Shown here: in pieces, positions 1 through 8,371 of the stretch
Numbering within the stretch: the stretch's first letter is position 1
Layout of the letters: each line of letters starts with the position of its first letter
Source: Candidatus Leptofilum proximum
Lineage (GTDB): Bacteria; Chloroflexota; Anaerolineae; Promineifilales; Promineifilaceae
Reading direction: 5' to 3'
NCBI GenBank assembly: GCA_016710325.1
Contig: JADJXK010000002.1
Coordinates: 3,348,001 to 3,412,000, forward strand
DNA length: 64,000 nt
Notes under the pieces: model-generated
What the model saw: only the letters and a program-made list of their open reading frames with translations
What the model was told of the DNA's origin: nothing
The model's database searches: none
Position numbers and translations under genes: made by a program

Positions 1-8
1 CAAAGTAA

Positions 9-61
9 GTAGCCGCGGATTCTTTCCGCGCAATGGGAACGCGGAAAGAATCCGCGGCTAC
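9..61. repeat. Perfect 22-bp inverted repeat (intergenic hairpin)
   Basis: Arms at 9-30 and 40-61 are exact reverse complements around a 9-nt loop. The hairpin lies immediately upstream of the peptidase start at 74 and has no T-run after it, so it is more likely a dispersed palindromic repeat than a terminator. It resembles in style the hairpins at 5679-5729 and 63811-63836. Confidence 0.85.
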
Positions 62-73
62 GAAGGGAAAACC

Positions 74-1375
74 TTGAAAAAATTTATTCCAATCGCAATC
101 CTGGTTATTTTTGTTTGGGCCTGGCCTGCCCGGGCGCAGGGCGGCATCGCCGTTACGCGCAATGTGGCGCAGGTGGATTTTCCGCGCTCGGTGACTTTCC
201 AGCTGGAACTAGCTGACGCCAGCGACGTGGCCGAGGTCAACCTGGTGTATGAGGTGGACCGATCGGGATGTTTGACGGCCAATACGGCCGTCCCAGTCGA
301 GCTCAACAACACCCAGGCGGAATGGACCTGGGAAATGGTTCGCTCGGGTAATCCACCGCCGGGGGCGACCTTGCGCTGGGCCTGGCAAATCACGGACCGC
401 CAGGGCAACGTCACCACCACCGATGAACAGAGCCACACCTTCGTCGATGACCGTTTTAGTTGGCAAACCGTGTCCGCGCCCAACATCCGCCTGCACTGGT
501 ACGAGGGCGACGATGTGGGACCGATTCTGCTGGATGCGGCCGTTGCCGGGCTGGACCAGCTGCAAAACGAGATGGGCATCACGCTCGACAGCGAAGTGCA
601 GCTTTTTATCTACGGCGAATCGACCGACATGCGCGACGCCGTGCTTTACATCCAGGAGTGGGCGGGCGGTGTGGCCTTTAGCGACTACAACATCATCCTC
701 ATCGGCGTGCCGCCGCGTATTGCCGAGAGCTGGGGTGTGCCCACCGTGCGCCACGAGCTGGCCCATCTCGTAATCGGGCAGTTTGGTCGCAGCTGCGTGG
801 GCGGCAGCCGCCCCACCTGGCTGGACGAGGGGCTGGCGGTCTATGCTGAAGGCGAGCCCAGCGAATCGATCCAGGCCGACCTGGCCAGCGCTATCGAAAA
901 CAACAGTTTTGAACCGGTGCGCAGCCTGAACGGCGCCTTTTCGGCGCACGGGACGGAAGCGGGTATTGCCTACAGCCAGAGCTACAGCGTGGTCAAATTT
1001 CTGCTGGAAACTTATGGCCAGGCGCACATGCAGGAGCTGATTCTCACGCTGGCGCAAGGCACTGGTTACGACGAGGCGCTGGAAGCGGTCTACGGCTTCA
1101 ACGTCGATGGGCTGGAGCAGGCATGGCGGCAAAGTTTGGACCTGCCCCGGCGCGAGATTCCACCGACGCCCACGGCCGTTTCCGCCCAATCGATCCCCAC
1201 CATCGAACCATTTGGCCTGCCAGAATCTGTGCCCACGGAACCGGCGGCAGCGGCAACGGCCGCGGCAATGGCCGCACCGCCCAGCACCACCGACTCCGGC
1301 AGCGGCATTTGTAACCTCACCGCCTTCCCGCTGCTGCTGGTTGGTCTTGGTCTGGTTCTGCGGAGGCGCAAATGA
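74..1375 (+). CDS. Secreted gluzincin-type metallopeptidase (peptidase MA-like), C-terminally anchored
   Basis: This is a 433-aa secreted protein. An N-terminal signal peptide (residues 1-22, ending Ala-Arg-Ala) leads to a beta-rich region of about 110 residues and then a zinc-peptidase core. The HExxH motif is at residues 227-231 (HELAH), with Glu252 in a WLDEGLA context as the probable third zinc ligand, as in gluzincins of the peptidase-MA group. A Pro/Thr/Ala-rich linker (about 360-410) precedes a Cys, a hydrophobic helix and a terminal RRRK, resembling C-terminal sorting tails. The start is TTG at 74 with a GAAGGGA Shine-Dalgarno; a downstream start would lose the signal peptide. Its stop overlaps the next start by 4 bases (ATGA), suggesting co-translation. 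The substrate is unknown. Confidence 0.8.
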   Translation: MKKFIPIAILVIFVWAWPARAQGGIAVTRNVAQVDFPRSVTFQLELADASDVAEVNLVYEVDRSGCLTANTAVPVELNNTQAEWTWEMVRSGNPPPGATLRWAWQITDRQGNVTTTDEQSHTFVDDRFSWQTVSAPNIRLHWYEGDDVGPILLDAAVAGLDQLQNEMGITLDSEVQLFIYGESTDMRDAVLYIQEWAGGVAFSDYNIILIGVPPRIAESWGVPTVRHELAHLVIGQFGRSCVGGSRPTWLDEGLAVYAEGEPSESIQADLASAIENNSFEPVRSLNGAFSAHGTEAGIAYSQSYSVVKFLLETYGQAHMQELILTLAQGTGYDEALEAVYGFNVDGLEQAWRQSLDLPRREIPPTPTAVSAQSIPTIEPFGLPESVPTEPAAAATAAAMAAPPSTTDSGSGICNLTAFPLLLVGLGLVLRRRK

Positions 1376-3066
1376 TTGGGGGAAAAAGCGGAACACAGAG
1401 GGGCACAGAGGAGAGACGGGGTTTCACAGAGATTTCTCAGCGCAGTGTCACCTTGTCACCTTGTCACCCTGTCACCCTGTCACCCCTTCTCTGCTTAATC
1501 GCCGCCGCATTTCTGCTCCTGGGTTGCCAACTGATAACTAATGCCCCGCAACTGCTCCAAAATCAGGCCGATATTGACCGGGATGATGCGATTTTTCTGC
1601 TGGGTGGGCAGCCGCGCACGCTGGACCCGGCCAAGACGTTGGGTGGTCCCGACGGCCCGCTGGGGCTTATCTTTTCCGGGCTGGTGATGTTGGACGCAGA
1701 TTTGCATATTCAGCCAGAGCTGGCTGCCGGGTGGGAGGTGAGCGACGACGGCCGTACCTACACCTTCTACCTGCGTAAAAATGCGCTGTTTCATGATGGA
1801 CGGCCGTTTACCGCCCAGGACGTCATTTTCAGCTGGGAACGCGCCGCCAATCCCACCACAGGCTCAGACACCGTGCAAACTTATCTGGGCGACATCGCGG
1901 GTATCCAGGCGGTGATTGACGGCCAGGCCGAGCAAATCAGCGGCCTGCGGGCGATTGATGATCACACACTGGAAGTGCAGCTCACCGCGCCCGTGGTCTA
2001 CTTTTTGCAAAAGCTGGCTTACCCGGTCGCCTTTGTGGTGGATCGCGAGAATGTGGACATGCCTAACTGGGAATATTCGCCCAACGGCACCGGCCCCTTC
2101 CGCCTGCAAAGCTGGGTAGACGACGAGGAAATCATCCTGGTGCGCAGCGACAGCTACTACCTGGAACCGGCCCGCGTGCGCCACATCGTCTACGATTTGG
2201 GGCCGGGGCTGCCGCTGGCGCTTTACGAGGAGGGTGAGATCGACCTGGTGGGCGTCGGCGGGGCCAACCTGGACCGCGTGGAGGACCCCAACAGCGCGCT
2301 GCACGATCAGCTCCAGCTGGGCGTCAGCCTGTGTACCACCACCATTGGCCTGAACACGCAAACCGCCCCGTTTGACGACGTGCGGGTGCGCCAGGCGTTT
2401 AATTATGCCCTGGACAAGGATCTGCTCATCGACACCTTCTCTGGCGGGGATGCACTGGTGGCGACCGGCTCCCTGCCGCCCGGCATGCCCGGCTACACGG
2501 CCGATCCCAATCGCGGCTACCCCTTTGATCCGGCCCGGGCCAACCAACTGCTGGACGAGGCGGGTTACGCCGACCGCACCACCTTCCCACTGCTGACCTA
2601 CACGACGTCTGGGTATGGCGATGTGGGGGGGTATGAAACGGCCGTTATCTCCCTCTGGCAAGACGTGTTAGGCGTCACCATCCAGCCTGTCGTGATTGAT
2701 CCGTTCATTTATTACGACGAGCTGTACGCGGGCAACACGGGCAATCTTTACAGCAGCGGCTGGTGTGCCGACTACCCCGACCCGCAAAACTTCCTCGACA
2801 TTTTGTACCACAGCGGCTCGCGGCAAAACGAGGGGCGCTATGCCAACCCAGAGGTAGATGCGCTGCTGGAGCAGGCCCGCATTGAGGAGGATGTGGCTGC
2901 CCGTCTGGCGCTCTACGCCGACATCGAGCGCCGCATTGTCGTCGACGCGCCGGCCGTGTTTATCAGCCACAGCCTGCAAGCCGCCCTCGTCAGCCCGGAT
3001 TTGGACGGTTATGTGCTCACCTCCATGGGCGTACGCCAGTGGCACCGGGTGGGGGTGAATCGGTGA
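1372..3066 (+). CDS. ABC transporter substrate-binding lipoprotein, family 5 (peptide/nickel/oligopeptide type)
   Basis: This 564-aa protein matches SBP_bac_5 (DppA/OppA-like) along its length: RTLDPAKT near the start, 'FHDGRPFTAQDVIFSWER' after about 140 residues, and the typical VRQAFNYALD segment. A lipobox (LLLGC) places the lipidated cysteine at residue 52. The 50 residues before it are unusually long and are encoded partly by an 8-bp tandem repeat (1446-1485), so the true start may be the in-frame TTG at 1453. No permease or ATPase genes adjoin it, so it must share a transporter encoded elsewhere. Ligand: probably a peptide or other small solute; not determinable here. Confidence 0.85.
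   Translation: MIGGKSGTQRGTEERRGFTEISQRSVTLSPCHPVTLSPLLCLIAAAFLLLGCQLITNAPQLLQNQADIDRDDAIFLLGGQPRTLDPAKTLGGPDGPLGLIFSGLVMLDADLHIQPELAAGWEVSDDGRTYTFYLRKNALFHDGRPFTAQDVIFSWERAANPTTGSDTVQTYLGDIAGIQAVIDGQAEQISGLRAIDDHTLEVQLTAPVVYFLQKLAYPVAFVVDRENVDMPNWEYSPNGTGPFRLQSWVDDEEIILVRSDSYYLEPARVRHIVYDLGPGLPLALYEEGEIDLVGVGGANLDRVEDPNSALHDQLQLGVSLCTTTIGLNTQTAPFDDVRVRQAFNYALDKDLLIDTFSGGDALVATGSLPPGMPGYTADPNRGYPFDPARANQLLDEAGYADRTTFPLLTYTTSGYGDVGGYETAVISLWQDVLGVTIQPVVIDPFIYYDELYAGNTGNLYSSGWCADYPDPQNFLDILYHSGSRQNEGRYANPEVDALLEQARIEEDVAARLALYADIERRIVVDAPAVFISHSLQAALVSPDLDGYVLTSMGVRQWHRVGVNR
1446..1485. repeat. Five tandem copies of the 8-mer TGTCACCY
   Basis: The 40 bases consist of five head-to-tail 8-bp units (two TGTCACCT, then three TGTCACCC). 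They lie inside the reading frame just before the lipoprotein signal. Because 8 is not a multiple of 3, copy-number change would shift the frame relative to the ATG at 1372 but not relative to starts downstream of the repeat. Confidence 0.85.
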
Positions 3067-3306
3067 ACGGTAATCGGTGAACGGTAAACGGTAATCGGTA
3101 CGGTGATCGGAACGGTAGGGGCGAGGCGGTTGGCCTCGATCATCCGAAAAACAGCTCAACCTCCCATCCAACCGCCTCGCCCATTTGCCGCAACCGCCAC
3201 GATTTGTGCTGTGCCAAACAGGATGGTTTATGGGTGTGCTGGGCGAGGCAATCGGATGATAGGTGTTTTGGTTTGGCCAGGGTTTGGGCCGATTGCCTCG
3301 CCCCTA
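3067..3306. repeat. Intergenic repeat cluster: short ACGGTAATCGGT-type repeats and two GGGGCGAGGC inverted repeats
   Basis: Positions 3067-3116 hold degenerate head-to-tail copies of a CGGTAATCGGTGAA unit. Then come two inverted repeats whose arms are GGGCGAGGC(g/a)(g/a)T(t/c)GG and its complement: one about 3118-3182, one about 3239-3306. A related run of the first unit lies in opposite orientation at 5262-5305. No gene is convincing here; an in-frame 5' extension of the next gene reaches 3204 but crosses the repeats. Confidence 0.65.
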
Positions 3307-3311
3307 CGACT

Positions 3312-4016
3312 ATGATTGTGACCCTGATTGTTTTCTTCGCTATTTTTGTCCAGGCCGCTTCCGGGTTTGGCCTGGCCCTCATTTCGATGCCGCTGCTGGT
3401 GGGGCTGGTGGGCATTGGCACGGCGACGCCGCTGGTGGCGCTCATCGGCATTACCGCCGAAGTGTTCCTGCTGCGCCGCTACTGGCAGGCGCTGAACTTT
3501 GCCGCGGTGAAGCGGCTGTCCCTGGCGTCGGTGGTGGGCATTCCGCTGGGGGTGTACGTGCTGCGCGAGGGGGACGGCCGTCTCATCACCACCATTTTGG
3601 GCTTCATTGTGACGGGGTATGCGCTGTACGCCTTGTTTGCCCCTCGTTTGCCGCTCCTGGAGCAGCCGGGTTGGGGATACGGCTTTGGCTTCCTGGGCGG
3701 CGTGTTGAGCGGAGCGTACAACACCAGCGGCCCGCCGGTCATTATCTTTGGCACCTGCCGCCGTTGGGAGCCCGCCGCGTTTAAGGGCAACTTGCAGGCC
3801 TACTTTTTGCTCAACAGCTTTTTTACCCTCTCGGCCCACCTGATCAGCGGTAACTTTACGGCCGTTGTTTGGCAAAACTATCTCTGGGCTGTGCCCGGCG
3901 TCGTTCTGGGGCTGGTGGCGGGGAAGTGGGTAGACGGCCGTCTCAACCCGGCCCAGTTTCGCAAAGCTGTGCTGGTGCTGCTGGTGCTGCTGGGCATTCG
4001 CCTTATGGTGGGGTAG
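3312..4016 (+). CDS. TSUP-family (TauE/SafE-like) membrane permease
   Basis: This is a 234-aa integral membrane protein with about seven to eight hydrophobic helices. Typical TSUP features are present: the opening 'QAASGFGLALISMPLL' segment and, in the second half, 'GGVLSGAYNTSGPPVIIF', which mirrors the paired G-x-G/SGPP signatures of the family. These proteins move anions such as sulfite, sulfonates or sulfoacetate across the cytoplasmic membrane; the substrate here cannot be read from sequence. ATG at 3312 is chosen because the longer in-frame version from 3204 runs through repeat DNA. No Shine-Dalgarno is visible. Confidence 0.8.
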   Translation: MIVTLIVFFAIFVQAASGFGLALISMPLLVGLVGIGTATPLVALIGITAEVFLLRRYWQALNFAAVKRLSLASVVGIPLGVYVLREGDGRLITTILGFIVTGYALYALFAPRLPLLEQPGWGYGFGFLGGVLSGAYNTSGPPVIIFGTCRRWEPAAFKGNLQAYFLLNSFFTLSAHLISGNFTAVVWQNYLWAVPGVVLGLVAGKWVDGRLNPAQFRKAVLVLLVLLGIRLMVG

Positions 4017-4085
4017 GCCAACGGCAAAACCGATTTCCTGCCAAGCTTGTGTAAAAAATGAGAACTGTTTACACTATCAACTACG

Positions 4086-5255
4086 ATGGACGAAAGTTCT
4101 ACCCCTGTTGATGAAGTCAGCCAGATCAGCGAACAATCGGCAAAACAAGAGAAAAAAAAGCGCTCTCGTAAAGCTGAACGTCGCTATCGGTTTGGGCCAC
4201 ACCGGCGTCGCCGGTTGTCCTGGCTTGGGTGGTGGCGGGAGGTGCTGCTGGGGATGCTGCTGGTAACGGCCGTTCTCGGCTTCGTCAATCCGTTCCCACA
4301 AATGGCGGTGGCCCTGGCCACCGCCGCCAACCCGGCTGAACCGCTGCCCATTTTGCCGCCAACCGCGCCCGAAGAGGGTTACTGCCTCGCCGGGGATTTT
4401 CAGGGATGGGACGGCAGCAGCACTCAACTGCTGGATGATGGCAGCGAAGGCGATCAGACAGCGGGCGATGGCCTTTACAGCCGCACCATTACCTTTGTGG
4501 AACCGGGCCGCTATCTGTGGCACGTGCTGACCTGCGGCGATTGGGAGCAGACCATAGCGGACCGATCGGCCTGGGTGTTTGTGACGGCCCCGGACCAGGC
4601 CATCACCTTCACTTTTCGCCCTGGCGAAGTGGACGGCCGTTTTTGGCCAAATACTTACGCCTTAACTGCCGATGATTCGCTGCCCGCCCGGCTGTTGGCT
4701 GTCGGCAACTTTCAGGACGTGCAGTGGGACAACCAGGACAGTCTCACCGGCCTGGATCCCCTAAACAGCGAGCAGTTCCAGCTGGCTTACCGCATCCCGC
4801 GCCCCGGCATGTATGAGGCGTATGTCGCGGTTCAGGGGCGCGAGGAAGGCATTGGCGCCGGCGGTCGTTCCCTGCAGCCGATGCCCCTTACGTTTACCAC
4901 GCAGATGGCGTCGGAATGGGTGCTGTTCCAGTATGACGGCCGTTCCAGCCGCATCGCCATTCTGTACCAGATTCCCCGGTGGTTGGGCTGGCTTGCTTTT
5001 GAGCGCGGCGCGCTCATCATCGCCGGGCTGGCCTTGTTGGGAGCCATCGTTTTGGGTGTCCAGGTGCTAAACCGGTGGTTTAGGCAGCGGCCAGAGTGGC
5101 AGCACGCGGCGGGCTGTCCTAACTGCCAGGGCGATCTGCGACGTGTTAACCGCACTACGCCCGACTACCTTTTTGGCCTGGTGGGCATCCCGGTGCGCCG
5201 CTACAAGTGCCACAACTGCGGCTGGCAAGGCCGTCGCATCCACCGCCATCGCTAA
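4086..5255 (+). CDS. Membrane protein with extracellular AMPK/pullulanase-like domain and C-terminal cytoplasmic zinc ribbon
   Basis: This 389-aa protein has a basic N-terminus (KKKRSRKAERR), a first membrane helix near residues 52-70, an external beta-rich region of about 220 residues, a second helix near 305-325 and a short tail. The external part includes a stretch (GDFQGW ... DGLYSRT ... PGRYLWHV) resembling E-set/CBM48-like domains that contact carbohydrates. The tail carries two CxxC pairs (CPNC and CHNC) separated by about 25 residues, as in zinc ribbons. The function is unknown. The combination suggests a surface sensor or assembly factor, but this is inference. Confidence 0.6.
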   Translation: MDESSTPVDEVSQISEQSAKQEKKKRSRKAERRYRFGPHRRRRLSWLGWWREVLLGMLLVTAVLGFVNPFPQMAVALATAANPAEPLPILPPTAPEEGYCLAGDFQGWDGSSTQLLDDGSEGDQTAGDGLYSRTITFVEPGRYLWHVLTCGDWEQTIADRSAWVFVTAPDQAITFTFRPGEVDGRFWPNTYALTADDSLPARLLAVGNFQDVQWDNQDSLTGLDPLNSEQFQLAYRIPRPGMYEAYVAVQGREEGIGAGGRSLQPMPLTFTTQMASEWVLFQYDGRSSRIAILYQIPRWLGWLAFERGALIIAGLALLGAIVLGVQVLNRWFRQRPEWQHAAGCPNCQGDLRRVNRTTPDYLFGLVGIPVRRYKCHNCGWQGRRIHRHR

Positions 5256-5297
5256 CCCGCTCCCTCCGCTTACCGTTTACCGACAACCGATAACCGT

Positions 5298-5642
5298 TCA
5301 CCGCTCCCGCAGCAAATCAATCGTTTCCACCGCGTGGCGCAAATGGGGAATGACAATGCTGCCGCCCACGACCAGGGCCACGTTCAGCGCATCCACAATT
5401 TCCTCATCGGACCAGCCTGCGTCCACGCATTGAATCAGGTGATAATCGATGCAGTCATTGCAGCGCAGCACAGCGGAGGCGACCAGCCCCAGCAGTTCTT
5501 TCGTGTTGGCAGGCAGGGGGCCCTCGCGGTAAGCGGCCGTATCCAGGTTAAAAAAGCGCTTGATGCCCAAATGCTCCAACGACATGATGCGCTCGTTCAT
5601 CCGGGCGCGGTACGCTTCAAATTCATCTATTCGGGTAGACAT
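5298..5642 (-). CDS. Carboxymuconolactone decarboxylase/AhpD-like family protein
   Basis: This 114-aa all-helical protein has the AhpD-type motif Cys61-x-x-Cys64-x-x-x-His68 (CNDCIDYH). The motif is found in alkylhydroperoxidase-like members that use the cysteine pair for peroxide or thiol chemistry. The start is well supported by AGGAGG about 8 bases upstream of ATG. It stands alone on the minus strand between a plus-strand membrane-protein gene and a minus-strand aminotransferase, with a perfect hairpin repeat between it and the latter. The exact substrate is unknown. Confidence 0.8.
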   Translation of the reverse strand: MSTRIDEFEAYRARMNERIMSLEHLGIKRFFNLDTAAYREGPLPANTKELLGLVASAVLRCNDCIDYHLIQCVDAGWSDEEIVDALNVALVVGGSIVIPHLRHAVETIDLLRER

Positions 5643-5678
5643 GGGGGGGACCTCCTAAGGTGGGTTATGGGTTTGGGT

Positions 5679-5729
5679 GCGTGAAACGTGAAACGTGAGG
5701 AGTTAACCATCACGTTTCACGTTTCACGC
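5679..5729. repeat. Perfect 20-bp inverted repeat
   Basis: Arms at 5679-5698 and 5710-5729 are exact complements with an 11-nt loop. Each arm contains an internal direct repeat of GTGAAAC. It sits between two minus-strand genes and lacks a T-run, so a dispersed palindrome is more likely than a simple terminator. Confidence 0.8.
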
Positions 5730-5733
5730 TTCA

Positions 5734-6894
5734 TCACTCGCTGCGGTGCCTGGGCAGCAGCACCGTAAGTGCCTCCAGCAGTACCTCCACATCCTGCGGC
5801 GTGTTGTAGGCCTGGATGGAGACGCGGATGAAGTGACGGCCGTTCCAGACCACCACCGGCACTTCAACGTTGTATTCCTGGTAGAGCGCTTCCTTAAACG
5901 CCTCCGTGTTTTTTAGCTGGGGTACGGGAATGGTGGCCATCTGGTGGTAGAAGCCGTTGTTGGCCGGGTAGATGGATGGCAGGCCCGTGAGTTCCCCAAT
6001 CTGGTGCATGGTTTGGGTGAGCAGGGTGTGGCATTGGGCGCGAACGGCCGTCCAGTTATGTTCCTCCTGGAATTTGATTGCGTCCGGCACAGCCAGGTAG
6101 GCAGACAGGTCGTTGGTGCCCAGCCATTGCGTATAGTCCAAGAAGTTGGAACCAAAGGTCAGCGTCCGGCCATCCCCCCAACCCCAGCCAACCACCAGCG
6201 GCTCAATCAGCGCCTGCTGGTCGGGCCGGGCGTAGAGAAAGGCGGAGCCTTTGGGGCTGCACAGCCATTTATGCGTATTGCCAAAGTAGAAGTCCGGCGC
6301 GATGGCTTCTAAATCCAGCGGCACCTGCCCCGGCGCATGGGCCCCGTCGATGATGGTGGTGATGCCCGCTGCCCGTGCCCGGCGACAAATTTCGGCGATG
6401 GGAAAGGTGAGCGCCGTGGCCGAGGTGATGTGGCTGAGGAAGATGAACCGGGTGTTGGGCGTCACACCCTGCCAGAGCTGCGCCACCATTTCGTCGGCGG
6501 AGCCCGCTGGCAGGGCAATTGGCTGCTGGATGTAGGGGAAGCCCAGCTTCTGGCTAAGGAAGTGCCAGACGTTGTCGCAGGCGCCGTACTCGTGGTCGGT
6601 GGTCAGCACCTCGTCGCCGGGGCCAAGCGGCAGCGAGCGAGCGACAACATTCAGGCCGAAGGTGGAATTGGGGATAAAAACCAGGTCACTGGCCGGTACA
6701 CCTACGTAATCGCCAAGCTGCTGACGGGCATGGTCCAGGTGATCCCACAGTTCGTGGATAATAAAATGTACCGGCTGCCGTTCTAGCCGCTGCTGCCACT
6801 CCTGGTAAGCGGCAAAGACAGGCTTGGGCGTGGCGCCAAAGGAGCCGTGATTCAGAAAAACAACGTCGGGGTCGAGCAAAAAGTGAGTCTTCAA
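5734..6894 (-). CDS. Class V aminotransferase, isopenicillin-N epimerase/cysteine desulfurase-like
   Basis: This 386-aa PLP enzyme opens with 'FLNHGSFGATP', typical of isopenicillin-N-epimerase-like proteins. Asp183 in IIDGAH should contact the PLP ring nitrogen and Lys209 in GNTHKW should form the Schiff base. The start is TTG at 6894 with AGAGG about 8 bases upstream. Members of this family act as epimerases, desulfurases or selenocysteine lyases, and the neighbours do not settle which. It is monocistronic, bounded by repeat-containing spacers. Confidence 0.8.
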   Translation of the reverse strand: MKTHFLLDPDVVFLNHGSFGATPKPVFAAYQEWQQRLERQPVHFIIHELWDHLDHARQQLGDYVGVPASDLVFIPNSTFGLNVVARSLPLGPGDEVLTTDHEYGACDNVWHFLSQKLGFPYIQQPIALPAGSADEMVAQLWQGVTPNTRFIFLSHITSATALTFPIAEICRRARAAGITTIIDGAHAPGQVPLDLEAIAPDFYFGNTHKWLCSPKGSAFLYARPDQQALIEPLVVGWGWGDGRTLTFGSNFLDYTQWLGTNDLSAYLAVPDAIKFQEEHNWTAVRAQCHTLLTQTMHQIGELTGLPSIYPANNGFYHQMATIPVPQLKNTEAFKEALYQEYNVEVPVVVWNGRHFIRVSIQAYNTPQDVEVLLEALTVLLPRHRSE

Positions 6895-7276
6895 TGAAAG
6901 TACCTCTGGGCAGTTTAAATTTGCCTAGAATTTTACTCCCAAAGAAGAACGGGGTGTATGGAACTGTTTCGTTTGTCGGGGGAATTTCATCTTCCTAAAT
7001 CGCCGGAGGCTGAAGCCATCCGGCTAGTTGTGGAAGGCCCGTTTGCACTTTAAGAAAATAAACAGGGAATTACCAGATACCTTCAATTGTCATTTCGACC
7101 AAAGGGAGAAATCCCTGGAACTCGGCGAATCTTCAAAGCCTCCGAAGTTTAGAGGGATTTCTCGGAGGACCTCGAAATGACAAACATAGGAACTCTGCAA
7201 AAATTACCTAATTATTTCTTGAAACTACAATAGGGCCTTTTATCTCGTAGCCGGTGGCCTTTAGCCCTCGGCTACG
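6895..7276. repeat. Intergenic spacer with a nested inverted repeat (7087-7115 / 7153-7183) and a second small hairpin
   Basis: The left arm at 7087-7115 (TTGTCATTTCGA then GGGAGAAATCCCT) pairs with the right arm at 7153-7183 around about 37 nt, with only the linker between the two stem blocks mismatched. Arms of this kind are seen as dispersed palindromic elements in several phyla. A second hairpin at about 7234-7267 (GTAGCCG ... CGGCTAC) lies just past the stop of the next minus-strand gene. No coding potential was seen. Confidence 0.65.
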
Positions 7277-8371
7277 CTACGGGGTTAAGGTCGGATTGAC
7301 GTAGGCGTTGAGACGTTCGACGTAGCAGGCCAGGCTCATTTCTTGCTCGATGCGGCAACGGCCGTTCCGCCCCATTTGCTCCCTCAGTTCCTGCTCATCC
7401 AACAAATATTGGATGGCTTCCCGCAGGGCGCGTGCATCTTCCGGCGGCACGTAGAGGCCGGTTTCCCCTTCGACTACCACGTCGGTTTGGCCCGGCGTGC
7501 GCGAGCAGATCACCGCTTTGCCCATGGCCATGGCCTCCAGCAGGGCCGTGACCCCGGCCTGAAAGTTCACGTCGTATAGGGGCATCACCAGGAAGTCGCT
7601 CATGGCATAAAGATCGCGCAGCTCAAACTGGGTGAAGCGCTGCACCGTCACGTTGGGCGGGATTGCCTGGCCTTCGGTGCTGTCGGCGCGTTTGGACCAG
7701 GGGCTGGCAGCGGCGATGATGACGTGTACATCCAGCCCCTTCACCGCTTCCATCAGGGTGGGATAGTCGCGAAATTCCAGGCCAACAGCACAAATGACGG
7801 GCACGTCGCCAGGCACGAGGGCGCGCAGCTTTTCCTGGGCGGCGCTTGCTTGCTGCGGCGCAAAAAAGTCGGCATCGACCATAAACGGGGTGAACACGAC
7901 GCGCTCATCCGGTACCTGCCAGCGTTCTTCGATGAACTGTTTTTGCCAGGTGGCATAGACAAAAAAGCGGTCAATGTGGGACTGGATTTTGAGCCGGTCG
8001 AAGAAGAGCATTTTCTTGCCTACGGAAAGGATGTGGCCGATGCTGAAGTGGAGCGGCCGTTTCCCGCGATCGGCAAACTTCAGCAGCGTAGCAAAGGGAA
8101 TGCCGATTTGCTCGCCGTCGGTGAAGATGACGCGGTAGCGGCGGCGCTTTTGGTAGCAGGCCCAGGCCAGCAGGGCGTTGGCCCCGGCCAGCTTTTCGAT
8201 GAGACGGCCGATTCGTCCCGTTTGCTGGCGCGCCGCCTGGTAATCGATCAGGTCGGCGTGAAAGGTGCGGGCCATGGCGATGTAGTCGGCTAACGGCCGT
8301 TGCCCATCGGCAATTTGGGCGTCGATGTCGGCCGGGATGTTGCCTGACACGGTGAGCAGTACGTCATTCAT
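7277..8371 (-). CDS. Glycosyltransferase, GT4-like (GT-B fold)
   Basis: This 364-aa protein has the C-terminal GT4 signature: 'ALLEAMAMGKAVICS', followed by a G-Q-T-D-V-V-V-E-G-E-T-G-L segment and the PPEDARAL helix near residues 300-330, which bind the nucleotide-sugar. The N-terminal half is less conserved and would bind the acceptor. Its ATG overlaps the stop of the gene upstream (8368) by 4 bases, so the two GTs are translationally coupled. Probably cytoplasmic, building a surface glycan. Donor and acceptor are unknown. Confidence 0.8.
   Translation of the reverse strand: MNDVLLTVSGNIPADIDAQIADGQRPLADYIAMARTFHADLIDYQAARQQTGRIGRLIEKLAGANALLAWACYQKRRRYRVIFTDGEQIGIPFATLLKFADRGKRPLHFSIGHILSVGKKMLFFDRLKIQSHIDRFFVYATWQKQFIEERWQVPDERVVFTPFMVDADFFAPQQASAAQEKLRALVPGDVPVICAVGLEFRDYPTLMEAVKGLDVHVIIAAASPWSKRADSTEGQAIPPNVTVQRFTQFELRDLYAMSDFLVMPLYDVNFQAGVTALLEAMAMGKAVICSRTPGQTDVVVEGETGLYVPPEDARALREAIQYLLDEQELREQMGRNGRCRIEQEMSLACYVERLNAYVNPTLTP

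Noticed and set aside
209..1396. Long minus-strand ORF of 395 aa
   Set aside because: It runs antisense to the well-supported peptidase gene, has no recognisable domain and its composition (His/Arg/Gly) is typical of antisense frames in GC-rich DNA.
1446..1485. Possible CRISPR-like array
   Set aside because: The 8-bp units are contiguous without spacers, so this is a simple tandem repeat.
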